Program-made: the position numbers and the translations under genes
Shown: positions 16,803-26,093 of the stretch, one piece after another
Position numbering within the stretch: position 1 is the stretch's first letter
How the letters are laid out: each line of letters begins with the position of its first letter
DNA from: Acidimicrobiia bacterium
Lineage (GTDB): Bacteria; Actinomycetota; Acidimicrobiia; Spongiisociales; Spongiisociaceae
Assembly: GCA_009841105.1 (NCBI GenBank)
Contig: VXMM01000052.1
Span: forward strand, 1 to 35,274
Direction: 5' to 3'
DNA: 35,274 nt
Notes under the pieces: generated by a model
Databases searched by the model: none
What the model was told of the DNA's origin: nothing
What the model saw: the letters and a program-made list of their open reading frames with translations, nothing else

Positions 16803-17803
16803 GCGGACCGCTGGTGCTGGCGTTCGAGACCTCGTGCGACGAGACGGCGGTCGCGGTCACCGAGGGCCGGCGGGTACTGTCCAACGTGCTCTCGTCCCAG
16901 GTCGACATGCACGCCCGGTTCGGGGGAGTGGTCCCCGAGGTGGCCGCCCGCGCCCATGTCGAGGCAATCCGGTCCCTGACCCACCAGGCGTTGCGGGAAG
17001 CCGGGACACACCCCGACTCGCTGGACGGCATCGCCGCCACCCGGGGGCCGGGCCTGGTCGGTTCGCTCCTGGTGGGCTTCTCGTTCGCCAAGGCCATGGC
17101 GTGGAGCCGCGGCCTCCCGTTCCTCGGGGTGGACCACATGGAGGGACACCTGTTCGCGCCCCGCCTGGACTTCGACGAGTTCCGCCCTCCGGGGGTCGTG
17201 CTGCTGGCCTCGGGAGGCCACAGCCAGGTGGTCCTGATCAACGGGTGGGGGGACTACCGCGTCCTCGGCCAGACCATCGACGACGCCGCCGGCGAGGCCT
17301 TCGACAAGCTGGCTCGCTTCATGGGGTTGGGCTTTCCTGGCGGACCGGCCATCGACGCCCTCTCCGAGACGGGGGACCCCGACCGGATCAGGTTCCCCAG
17401 GGCGCTGGCCGACCGCCGCTACGACTTCTCCTTCTCGGGTCTCAAGACGTCCGTGGTGACCACCCTGGAGAAGGCGCGGGCGTCAGGAACCCTGCCCTCC
17501 CGGGAGGACGCCGCCGCCTCGATCCAAGAGGCGATCGTCGATGTGCTGGTGCAGAAGACGATGAACGCGGTCGAGGATCACGGCGTCGAGATCGTCGGCG
17601 GCGGCGGCGGCGTGGTCGCCAACCGGCGCCTCCGGGCCCGTCTCAAGGAGGAGGCCGCCCGCCGGGGCGTGGGCCTGTTCCTGCCCAGGCCCATCATGTG
17701 CACCGACAACGGCGCCATGATCGGCGCGGCCGCGGCGTTCCGGCTGGAGCGGGGCGAGCGAACCGAGTGGCGGGCCGGGGTCGATTCCTCGATGAAGCTG
17801 TGA
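16799..17803 (+). CDS. tsaD: tRNA t6A threonylcarbamoyltransferase TsaD
   Basis: This 334-residue enzyme transfers the threonylcarbamoyl group to A37 of tRNAs. It starts at TTG overlapping the rimI stop and reads SGPLVLAFETSCDETAVAV. The metal-binding motif HMEGH is near 112-116, LLASGGHSQVVLI is near 136-148, TIDDAAGEAFDKLARFMGLGFPGGPAID is near 159-186, and DNGAMIGAAAA near the end carries the last metal ligand. All catalytic landmarks are present. One small oddity is a run of five Gly in GGGGGVVANRRLR, where GGVAAN is usual. It ends the seven-gene run; a 200-bp gap with heat-shock control follows. Confidence 0.96.
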   Translation: MSGPLVLAFETSCDETAVAVTEGRRVLSNVLSSQVDMHARFGGVVPEVAARAHVEAIRSLTHQALREAGTHPDSLDGIAATRGPGLVGSLLVGFSFAKAMAWSRGLPFLGVDHMEGHLFAPRLDFDEFRPPGVVLLASGGHSQVVLINGWGDYRVLGQTIDDAAGEAFDKLARFMGLGFPGGPAIDALSETGDPDRIRFPRALADRRYDFSFSGLKTSVVTTLEKARASGTLPSREDAAASIQEAIVDVLVQKTMNAVEDHGVEIVGGGGGVVANRRLRARLKEEAARRGVGLFLPRPIMCTDNGAMIGAAAAFRLERGERTEWRAGVDSSMKL

Positions 17804-17877
17804 CACGGTAGGGTTGCGCCCGCTACCCGCTTACACCCGTCACCTCCGCTGCGGTTGGCAGTTCGGCAGTTCTCCGA

Positions 17878-17903
17878 TTAGCAGTCCGCCTGAAGTCTGC
17901 TAA
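17878..17903 (+). promoter_or_regulatory. CIRCE-like operator overlapping a probable groES promoter
   Basis: TTAGCAGTC and GTCTGCTAA face each other across eight bases. The outer halves TTAGCA and TGCTAA match the HrcA box CIRCE exactly; the inner triplets differ from the consensus and the spacer is one base shorter. TTAGCA (17878) and TAACCT (17901) are also 17 bases apart, so the same bases could serve as -35 and -10. It lies about 100 bp before groES. HrcA itself is not in the window. Binding is inferred from the pattern. Confidence 0.65.
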
Positions 17904-17907
17904 CCTC

Positions 17908-17932
17908 TGGCAATCGTAAGGAGAGATTGCCA
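17908..17932 (+). promoter_or_regulatory. Second perfect inverted repeat upstream of groES
   Basis: TGGCAATC and GATTGCCA form perfect eight-base arms with a nine-base spacer, the same geometry as a CIRCE box but a different sequence. It starts five bases after the CIRCE-like site and lies just downstream of the probable -10, so it would fall in the start of the transcript. It could be an operator for a second regulator or a 5'-UTR hairpin. Confidence 0.55.
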
Positions 17933-18004
17933 ACGCGGTCGCCGGATCCGGCCGGCCGGTTGGCATCTCGCACGTAACGCCACCTTATTCAAGGAGGACT
18001 TCGG

Positions 18005-18295
18005 ATGAATCTGAAGCCACTCGGCGACCGCGTGATCGTCTCACCCAACGAGGATGATGAGCAACGCACGGCGTCGGGACTGGTAATCCCTGACACGGCC
18101 AAGGAGAAGCCGGTGACCGGCACCGTCCTGGCCGTCGGCCCCGGCGAACTGAACGATGACGGTGATCGCACTCCCGTGGATGTTGCCCCGGGCGACACGG
18201 TCGTCTACTCGAAGTACGCCGGAACCGAACTGAAGTACGAAGGCGAGGAGTACCTGATTCTCGCGTCCCGCGACCTGCTGGCCGTCGTCGGCTGA
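18005..18295 (+). CDS. groES: Co-chaperonin GroES
   Basis: This 96-residue protein forms the lid of the GroEL chamber. The start [48 protein letters not shown] contains the whole family N-terminal half including the mobile loop (about 17-33), and the end [31 protein letters not shown] is complete. The ribosome site AAGGAGGA lies about seven bases before the ATG. groEL follows 39 bases later on the same transcript. Heat-shock control is suggested by the CIRCE-like box upstream. Confidence 0.97.
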   Translation: MNLKPLGDRVIVSPNEDDEQRTASGLVIPDTAKEKPVTGTVLAVGPGELNDDGDRTPVDVAPGDTVVYSKYAGTELKYEGEEYLILASRDLLAVVG

Positions 18296-18301
18296 CGGTA
18301 G

Positions 18302-19972
<1,671 letters not shown>

Positions 19973-20002
19973 TCCCGCTCCGACGACCGAACCAGACATC
20001 GG

Positions 20003-20030
20003 ACGACCCGCCCTCTGAGGGGCGGGTCGT
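20003..20030 (+). terminator. Hairpin terminator after groEL
   Basis: An 11-bp perfect stem (ACGACCCGCCC with GGGCGGGTCGT) with a six-base loop starts about 30 bases after the groEL stop. The stem is followed by TCC rather than a long T run, as usual in high-GC actinobacteria. Confidence 0.75.
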
Positions 20031-20099
20031 TCCGCGTCCTGAGAACCTAGATGCAGCTGTTCGATCATCACCGACGCCTGCCGGGAAAGAGAGGTATGC

Positions 20100-21113
20100 A
20101 TGGTGCCGGCAGGTATCATCCAGGGCATGACCGACACGCTCACAACGCAATCCATCCCGCAGGTAGAACTCGCCTTCAAGCCCACGCCGCTCCAATACTT
20201 CCCGCGCTTGCGGGAGGCGTGGGGAGGCCCCCATATCTGGGTAAAGCGTGACGATCTGACCGGCTTCGGCCTGTCGGGCAACAAGGTGCGCAAGCTGGAG
20301 TTCCACATGGCCGCGGCGATGGAGTCCGGCTGCGACACCGTGATCACCTGCGGTCCTTACCAGTCCAACCACTGCCGGGCCACCGCCCTGGCCGGCGCCC
20401 GGTTCGGGCTCGATGTGAAGCTGGTGCTCCGTACCCCGGACGGGAACGAGCCGGAGGTCTCGGTGGCCAACCTGAGGATCGACACCCTCGCCGGCGCCGA
20501 GATCCGTTACATCTCCGAGGCACAGTGGCCCGACCGGGACGAGATCATGGCTGCGGACGCGGCCGAGTTGGCCGAGCAGGGCCATAAGTCGTGGGTGATG
20601 CCCCAGGGCGGATCCGACAAGCTGGGGATGTGGGGTATGTCGCTGGGATTTCGCGAGTTCGTCGGTCAGGTCCCCGAGGTGATAGGCACTGACGTGGCGG
20701 CCATGTTCCATACGGGATCGTCGGGCGGCACCACTTCCGGCTTCGGCTGGGGAGCGGACCGCACCGGTTTCTCGAATCCGGTCGTGGCCCTGTGCATCTC
20801 GGAGCCGGCCGAGAACCTGATCGAACGGGTGGATCGGATCTGGAGGGCCGGGGTGGAGACTTTCGGAGGCGACATGCCGCAGCCGAACCTCCGGTATGTG
20901 GACGACTACCTCTGCGGCGGCTACGGCAAGACGACCGACGAGCTGGTGGAGACCATGGTGGAGGCCACCCGGCTGACCGGCCTGCTCTTCGACACCACCT
21001 ACACCGGCAAGGCCATGTACGGGCTGAAGACCGAGATCCGCAAGGGCCGCTTCGATCCCGACGACCACATCGTCTTCTGGCACACCGGAGGCGGCTTCGG
21101 CGCCGTCAACTAG
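20100..21113 (+). CDS. PLP-dependent D-cysteine desulfhydrase / ACC deaminase family protein
   Basis: This 337-residue fold-type II PLP enzyme carries VKRDDLTGFGLSGNKVRKLEF near residues 48-68, with the PLP lysine in GNKVRKLE. CGPYQSNHCRATALAGARFGL near 84-104 carries the Ser-Asn-His of the substrate carboxylate site. FHTGSSGGTTSGFGWGADRTG near 203-223 is the phosphate loop, and the end FWHTGGGFGAVN matches the family C-terminus. ATG at 20100 has AAGAGAGG five bases upstream; ATG at 20127 is an in-frame alternative. The sequence does not separate ACC deaminase from D-cysteine desulfhydrase, and the genuine substrate may be another D-amino acid. It is convergent with a ThDP enzyme, with six bases between the stops. 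Confidence 0.88.
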   Translation: MVPAGIIQGMTDTLTTQSIPQVELAFKPTPLQYFPRLREAWGGPHIWVKRDDLTGFGLSGNKVRKLEFHMAAAMESGCDTVITCGPYQSNHCRATALAGARFGLDVKLVLRTPDGNEPEVSVANLRIDTLAGAEIRYISEAQWPDRDEIMAADAAELAEQGHKSWVMPQGGSDKLGMWGMSLGFREFVGQVPEVIGTDVAAMFHTGSSGGTTSGFGWGADRTGFSNPVVALCISEPAENLIERVDRIWRAGVETFGGDMPQPNLRYVDDYLCGGYGKTTDELVETMVEATRLTGLLFDTTYTGKAMYGLKTEIRKGRFDPDDHIVFWHTGGGFGAVN

Positions 21114-21119
21114 CCCGGG

Positions 21120-22814
21120 TCAGGTCGTACTCACGTCGAGCAGGGCCTGGCGGCCTTCCCTCACCTGCAGCAGAGCACGTTCCAGGGCACCCCGGAGTTC
21201 GGCGGGATCGTCCACCTCCTCGGCATAGGCGCCGCACGCCGAGGCCACTCCTGCGAAGGCGGGTGACGGGCTGAGATCGCTGAGCGGATAGTTGCCGGAG
21301 GTCTTGGCCCAGCCATCCGGAGCGATCCTTCGGACCGCAGTGCGCACCGCCTTCCAGCTGCTGTTGTTGAACACGACCACCAGGAGGGCGAGGCCGAGTT
21401 GCTCGGCAGCCAGGTGGCAGGCCAGGGGGTTGCTGAAGATGTAGGCGCCGTCGCCGAGCGTGCAGACGACGGTGCGGTCCGGCTCGGCGAGTTTGGCTCC
21501 CAATGCGGCGCCGAAGCCCCATCCGAGGCCCGAGACCGCCGAGGGACCGTAGTAGCTGCCCGGGCGATCGAGCCTGAGCTGGTCCGAATGGGCGTCGTAC
21601 TCGTTGACGATGACTCCGTCCGACCCCAGCGCGTCTCCGATGAGGCGGGAGAGCAGTGCCGGATCGATGGGCCGGGCCGTACTCGCAGCCTCGGCCCGAT
21701 GCCTGGCGCCTGCCCGTGACTCCTCGTGCTGCTCGGCTAGCCGGCCCAGCCTGGCTTGCAGGGAACTCCCGGCGATCCGGCCTTTGACGGCGGCCGTCAA
21801 TGCCTCCAATGTCCGGGTTGGGCATCCGCCGAGAGCGGTGTGGGTTGGGAAGTTCCACATCGGGTAGTCCCGGCGGATCGGATCGAGACCGATATGCACG
21901 ACCGGCACCTCCGGGGCGGGCTCGTCCTGCGGGAACCAGGGAACGTCCGCTTCGACCGCGATCAGGAGATCGGCGTCATCGATCACGGGGGCGGCGTCGA
22001 AGCCCAGGTGTTGGGGATGTGACGACGGGAAGGACATGCGCTCGCGGAAGACCTCCACGACACCCGCACCGGCAGCCTCGGCGAACTCGACCAGCGCCAT
22101 GACCGCGCCGGAGTCCCGTCCCAGTGAATTGGTGATGATCAGCGGGCTTCCGGATCCCGCTACGAGATCGGCGACTCGGGCGATCGCGGACTGCTCTGCG
22201 GCGGTGGCAGAGGCTGGGTCGAGGCGTGGGGGCCGAGTGTCAACTGCCGGGGTCGCAGGGGCGGCGAGCAGTTCCCGCGGAAGGGACAGGTAGACCGGGC
22301 CGGTCGGATCGGCGGTAGCGACTGCGAGTGCCCGGTCAACCACATCGTTCACCTGGCGCGGGTAGCGCAACTCGTAGTCCCAGCGCGTGTACTCACGTAC
22401 CATGGACGCCTGGTCGAAGCTCTCCTGGGCCCAATGGATGTACATGTCACGCGATCCAGGGCTCCCATCGGCGAGGACCGGGGTTCTGCCCGCCATGACC
22501 AGCATCGGAATTCGCTGTCGGGATGCGTTCATGATCGCCGAGGCGGCATTGGCCGTTCCGACGCTCACGTGGAGGAAGACCGCAGAGGGCACGCCGGTCG
22601 CCATCGCGTGTCCATGTGCCATGCTGACCGCTGCCATCTCGTGGGCGACCGTGACGGGTTGCGGCACGGGTCCGATTCCCTCGGCCTCGAAGTGGGCATA
22701 GGCTTCGATCAGCGGTGCGGCATCGGTTCCCGCATTCGCGAACAGATACGGCACTCCTGCTTTGCCGAGCCGGAGCAGAAGGGCCTCAGCGACAGTGAGG
22801 CTCGATTCGCTCAT
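21120..22814 (-). CDS. Thiamine diphosphate-dependent enzyme (acetolactate synthase / benzoylformate decarboxylase-like)
   Basis: This 564-residue enzyme has the three ThDP-family domains. The N-terminal part has YLFANAGTDAAPLIEA and VAHEMAAVSMAHGHAMATG near 54-72, whose Glu is the catalytic proton relay. The middle domain spans about 190-330. The C-terminal part has the cofactor motif LGDGAYIFSNPLACHLAAEQLGLALLVVVFNNSSWKAVR near 447-485 (GDG to NN). Small residues around the active site do not identify the substrate. Acetolactate synthase is less likely than a 2-oxo acid decarboxylase or lyase because no regulatory subunit is adjacent. The stop is six bases from that of the convergent PLP enzyme. 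About 175 bp after its start (22815-22988) hold nothing recognisable. Confidence 0.85.
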   Translation of the reverse strand: MSESSLTVAEALLLRLGKAGVPYLFANAGTDAAPLIEAYAHFEAEGIGPVPQPVTVAHEMAAVSMAHGHAMATGVPSAVFLHVSVGTANAASAIMNASRQRIPMLVMAGRTPVLADGSPGSRDMYIHWAQESFDQASMVREYTRWDYELRYPRQVNDVVDRALAVATADPTGPVYLSLPRELLAAPATPAVDTRPPRLDPASATAAEQSAIARVADLVAGSGSPLIITNSLGRDSGAVMALVEFAEAAGAGVVEVFRERMSFPSSHPQHLGFDAAPVIDDADLLIAVEADVPWFPQDEPAPEVPVVHIGLDPIRRDYPMWNFPTHTALGGCPTRTLEALTAAVKGRIAGSSLQARLGRLAEQHEESRAGARHRAEAASTARPIDPALLSRLIGDALGSDGVIVNEYDAHSDQLRLDRPGSYYGPSAVSGLGWGFGAALGAKLAEPDRTVVCTLGDGAYIFSNPLACHLAAEQLGLALLVVVFNNSSWKAVRTAVRRIAPDGWAKTSGNYPLSDLSPSPAFAGVASACGAYAEEVDDPAELRGALERALLQVREGRQALLDVSTT

Positions 22815-22988
22815 CCGGCCCTCCCGCTCGAGGTCGACCAGCGCGGAGTATTACCGGCGCGGGCCGGGCTCGCCGGCAGTCCGGGACACGAAGGGCCACC
22901 AGACCCCGCAGGTGTTCCCGCGGTCGAATTCTGGTTCCGGAGGCCGCCTGCAGGAATGCGGTTCCCTCGCAAGACGCCGGTGCGGATC

Positions 22989-23318
22989 CTAGGCGTCGGC
23001 GACGACTTGGTCTTCCTCCGGATCCTCGGGAGGGGTTGCGGTCACCGCTTCCTCGGCCGGGGTAGCGGTCGCGGACTCAGGCTCGGGCGTCCCCCCGTCG
23101 AGGCCGAGGTTCACCCTCGCCTCAGCCGTGAAGTAAGTCTTTGGAGAATCCGGGTTGGTGGGCTCCGGCGCCAGCTCGGGCTCTCTCGGTTCGCGGCTCA
23201 TGGTCACGGTCACGATCCGGTTCTGGAGCAACCAGCCCACAGCGCCGATTCCTCCGATGAATGCGAACAGTTTCAGTAGCCTCTTCATGGTGATGGCCAG
23301 TCTCTTCTCGCTTGTCAT
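22989..23318 (-). CDS. Small hypothetical protein, one membrane segment, acidic Pro/Thr/Glu tail
   Basis: This is a 109-residue protein I do not recognise. Residues 11-32 (MKRLLKLFAFIGGIGAVGWLLQ) are a basic start and a hydrophobic helix, followed by RIVTVTM. The rest is low-complexity, rich in Pro, Glu, Thr and Ala (EPESATATPAEEAVTATPPEDPEED), and is probably disordered. The true start may be the ATG at 23288. The ribosome site is weak for both. The acidic tail would lie outside or inside depending on topology; with basic residues before the helix it is predicted to lie outside. Codon use looks genuine. Confidence 0.5.
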   Translation of the reverse strand: MTSEKRLAITMKRLLKLFAFIGGIGAVGWLLQNRIVTVTMSREPREPELAPEPTNPDSPKTYFTAEARVNLGLDGGTPEPESATATPAEEAVTATPPEDPEEDQVVADA

Positions 23319-23496
23319 CCACCGGTCCCGGAGCCACCTCCGATGGCAAGGACCTTCCGGCGCCCATGGTACTAGACCTCAGAACCCCTGGTTACACGGC
23401 CCGCGGGTCCGAAAACGTCCCGGGAGCCTCTCCGGCAACAGCGGCGAACCATCCCTTGAGAACGACGATCCGGCTACGACACGTGAGACAAGGGGG

Positions 23497-23735
23497 TAGA
23501 AAGTGTCATACCCGCGCCATACGCTGCCGATTGCCAAGCACCTACACCGGACGCAAGCGTCTCACCGATCGGAGCGACCCGGCCCGCAGGGAACACACAA
23601 GGGCTCCAAGGGCGAGCCTGCCGACTTCCGGTCGCAGCCGGGGTATGGCCGAACACGCCCCCAGCCAAGGACAGGTGGTGGCGGGGGCCGGGCCCGGCGC
23701 GGGGTCCCGTTTCGCCGGCGCGTTTTTCGCGACTT
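23497..23735 (+). repeat. Dispersed non-coding element, copy B
   Basis: This copy lies in the 622-bp gap before the LLM oxidoreductase. It starts with TAGAAA (23497), GTGTCA (23503) and, 17 bases after the hexamer, TACGCT (23520-23525). AAGCACC is near 23536, AGGGAACA near 23588, ATGGCCGAACACGCC near 23645, and GGTGGTGGCGGGGGCC from 23674. It ends with GC-rich palindromes and CGTTTTTCGCG (23721-23731). An ATG inside it opens a frame starting MAEHAP, but that frame is not kept in copies A and D. 23319-23496 and 23736-23940 contain no recognised gene; GGAAGGAAC near 23930 is the ribosome site of the next gene. Confidence 0.6.
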
Positions 23736-23940
23736 TCGATACTTTGGGCAGAGAACGCCATATATGACGCCCTGTTCCTCAGGCTCCTCGCACCGCCGAT
23801 GGTGTTCTGTGCCTCAGGTCCGCGCACTGTCCGTGACGTCCTGATTCTCAGGTTCTCCCCACGAGTCGGGGCGCTCAGGATTGGCAGGATGCTTGCTGTA
23901 GCCTCGCCGAAGGAACCGGCTCGGCCGGAAGGAACTTGCA

Positions 23941-24960
23941 TTGAAGATCGACTATTACCTGGAGGACTGCCCGCTCGGCGCGGTCGCGGAGCAGGCGGCG
24001 CGGGCCGGGGCCATCGGCTTCGACGGAATATTCACAGCCGACACGTCCCATGATCCGTTCCTCCGGGTGATGGCGGCCACGTCCGCAGCCCCGGATGTCG
24101 AGGTAGGGACCTCGGTCGCGGTGGCGTTCGCCCGGTCGCCGATGGTGGTGGCCCAGACCGCCTGGGATCTGGCTTCCCTCACCGGAGGCCGGTTCCTGCT
24201 GGGCCTGGGAACCCAGGTGAAGCCCCACATCGAGCGGCGGTTCTCGATGTCCTGGGACCGGCCCGCGGAGCGCATGGCCGAGTTCATCGGTTCCCTGAGA
24301 GCCATCTGGGATACCTGGCAGAACGGGACCCGCCTCCGCTTCCGGGGTGAGCACTACTCGTTCAGCCTCATGACCCCCTTCTTCGATCCGGGTGCGATCG
24401 CCCGTCCGGACGTGCCCGTCCACATAGCCGGGGTCGGTCCTCGGATGTCCCGGCTGGCGGGGGAAATGTGCGACGGCTACCACGTCCATCCCTTCCACAC
24501 CGTCCGGTACCTGCGAGAGGTGACGCTCCCGGCCATGCGCGCCGGTGCGCGTGCGGCGGGGCGCTCGCTCGATCAGGTGGAGATGGTGTCTTCGGTGATG
24601 GTGGTCACCGGCCGGGACGAGAGCCAGATCGAGGAGTCCCGGCTGGGCGTCCGGCGACAGATCGCCTTCTACGCTTCCACTCCGGCCTATAGCCGGGTTC
24701 TCGATGCCCATGGCTGGGATTTTGGCCCGGCGCTCGCCACGCTGGCGAGGAGGGGCCGGTGGGGGGAGATGGCCGATCTGATCCCCGATGAAGTGGTGGC
24801 CGAAATCGCGGTGGAAGCGCCGGTCAACCAACTCGGGTCGGCCATCAGCGCTCGTTACGAGGGGGTGCTGGACCGGGTCGGGTGCTACTCGATGGGAGAC
24901 GCCATCTCCTCGATTACGGATGAGGAGTGGGCCACGGTCCTGGCCCAGGTCCGGGGCTGA
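23941..24960 (+). CDS. LLM-class (predicted F420-dependent) oxidoreductase, MSMEG_2256-like
   Basis: This 339-residue luciferase-like TIM barrel begins at TTG with GGAAGGAAC upstream (KIDYYLEDCPLGAVAEQAARAGAIGFDGIFTADTSHDPF). Other motifs are VGTSVAVAFARSPMVVAQTAWDLASLTGGRFLLGLGTQVKPHIERRF near 58-104 and PVHIAGVGPRMSRLAGEMCDGYHVHPFH near 159-187, both typical of F420-binding members of this superfamily. It fits the actinobacterial subfamily named after MSMEG_2256 (TIGR03617-like). The cofactor is predicted F420, not proven, and the substrate is unknown. No F420 biosynthesis gene is in the window. Confidence 0.85.
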   Translation: MKIDYYLEDCPLGAVAEQAARAGAIGFDGIFTADTSHDPFLRVMAATSAAPDVEVGTSVAVAFARSPMVVAQTAWDLASLTGGRFLLGLGTQVKPHIERRFSMSWDRPAERMAEFIGSLRAIWDTWQNGTRLRFRGEHYSFSLMTPFFDPGAIARPDVPVHIAGVGPRMSRLAGEMCDGYHVHPFHTVRYLREVTLPAMRAGARAAGRSLDQVEMVSSVMVVTGRDESQIEESRLGVRRQIAFYASTPAYSRVLDAHGWDFGPALATLARRGRWGEMADLIPDEVVAEIAVEAPVNQLGSAISARYEGVLDRVGCYSMGDAISSITDEEWATVLAQVRG

Positions 24961-25007
24961 GGCCGGACAGGCGCCCGGCGACCTCAGCCGCTCAGGGCGA
25001 GGGCGGT

Positions 25008-25520
25008 CTAGACCCGCGGATCGGCCACCGCCTCCCTCAGGCCGCCGGCTGGGACGGCGATCGCCGATGTGGGTCCCCAGTCCGGCCCGGCGGTCGTGGA
25101 CGCCGATCCCGTGCCCACGAGCTCGCAGGGCGTCGATCAGCCCGGAGTCCGTCCGGCTCTCGACCGCGACGGTGGATGCAGTGGCGTTGATGTCCTGGAT
25201 GGTCCGGCGGGGCACGGTCTGGGCGATGCCCGGCTCCAGCCGGCATGATGCAGGTGGGCGCCCGATCCGGCCCGGCCCGAGGAGTTGAGGCAGGCGGGGG
25301 AGTCCACTCCGGGTCGGTGTACCAGGGCGAACAGATCGCCCCCGATCCCGCAGGTCTACGGCGCGACCGTCCCCTGTACGGCATTGGCGGCGATGGCTCC
25401 GTCGACGGCGTTGCCGCCGCCGGCGATGATCGCGATGGCGGCCAGCGCCGACAACTCGTGCGGGGCAACCGCCATCGCCCCGAACCCGCGTGCGGTACGA
25501 ACCGGAACCGGATATGTCAT
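25008..25520 (-). pseudogene. Gamma-glutamyltransferase remnant (stop, frameshifts, internal deletion)
   Basis: The reverse strand begins MTYPVPVRTARGFGAMAVAPHELSALAAIAIIAGGGNAVDGAIAANAVQGTVAP, the exact N-terminal pattern of gamma-glutamyltransferases (RGMVAAxHxLAs...GGNAVDAAVAA). A TAG stop then interrupts TCGIGGDLFALVH, the next family motif, in the same frame. Shortly after, the frame changes and the C-terminal end follows (TASTVAVESRTDSGLIDALRARGHGIGV), then another change to AIAVPAGGLREAVADPRV and TAG at 25008. The catalytic centre (the Thr of the small subunit) and about 300 residues are missing. It is a decayed gene, no longer an enzyme. It fills the gap between the LLM and flavin reductase genes. 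Confidence 0.8.
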
Positions 25521-25577
25521 CGCGCTCAGGTTAGGGGATCCGGTGGCTACCCTTCCCGGCGGAGAGGAGCGCCGGCG

Positions 25578-26078
25578 ATGCCATCCCGTCCTGCCAACCT
25601 GGAGGATGCCTTCCGCGACATCATGGCCAATTTCGCGGCCAGCGTGACGGTCGTCACCAGCTACTGGGACGAACGCCACCACGGGCTGACGGTGTCGGCG
25701 TTCACGTCCGTGTCACTGGTTCCCCCCCTGGTGCTGATCTGCATCGACCACGCCTCGCACAGCATCGAGGCCCTGCAGGCGGCGGGCGGGTTCACCGTCA
25801 ACATGCTACGGGAAGGCACTGCCGACGTGGCCCTGCGGTTCGCCTCCAAGGACCCCGACAAGTTCCGGGACCTGCCGGTGCGGGCGCCCCGATACGAGGG
25901 GGCCGGTCTGTGCCTACCCTCGCACTCCTTCGCCTGCCTCGAATGCCGCACGGTCGAGTCGGCTGAGGCGGGGGATCACACCATTTTCATCGGCCAGGTG
26001 GAACACGCCGCTCGCTACGACCCGGGACGCCCCCTCCTCTACTGGCAACGGGACTTTCGCCGCCTCCAGGTCGACTAG
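25578..26078 (+). CDS. Flavin reductase family protein (RutF/HpaC-like)
   Basis: This 166-residue protein has the flavin-reductase-like split barrel: DAFRDIMANFAASVTVVTSYWDERHHGLTVSAFTSVSLVPPLVLICIDHASHSIEAL (about 10-66), FTVNMLREGTADVALRFAS (about 72-90) and the end YDPGRPLLYWQRDFRRL. It would bind FMN and supply reduced flavin to a partner monooxygenase, or act alone as a reductase. GGAGAGGAG is placed eight bases before the ATG. The nearest possible partner is the LLM gene about 600 bp upstream, but the GGT remnant separates them and a link is only a guess. Confidence 0.9.
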   Translation: MPSRPANLEDAFRDIMANFAASVTVVTSYWDERHHGLTVSAFTSVSLVPPLVLICIDHASHSIEALQAAGGFTVNMLREGTADVALRFASKDPDKFRDLPVRAPRYEGAGLCLPSHSFACLECRTVESAEAGDHTIFIGQVEHAARYDPGRPLLYWQRDFRRLQVD

Positions 26079-26093
26079 GCACCGAACGGCCCC

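Noticed and set aside
23497..23735. Known riboswitch (cobalamin, c-di-GMP or c-di-AMP) in the dispersed elements
   Set aside because: The conserved boxes of these classes that I know are not present; the blocks seen do not match them.
23645..23767. Short protein MAEHAP... in copy B as a real gene
   Set aside because: Only copy C keeps the frame; copies A and D shift it through the same conserved block, and the downstream parts are unrelated.
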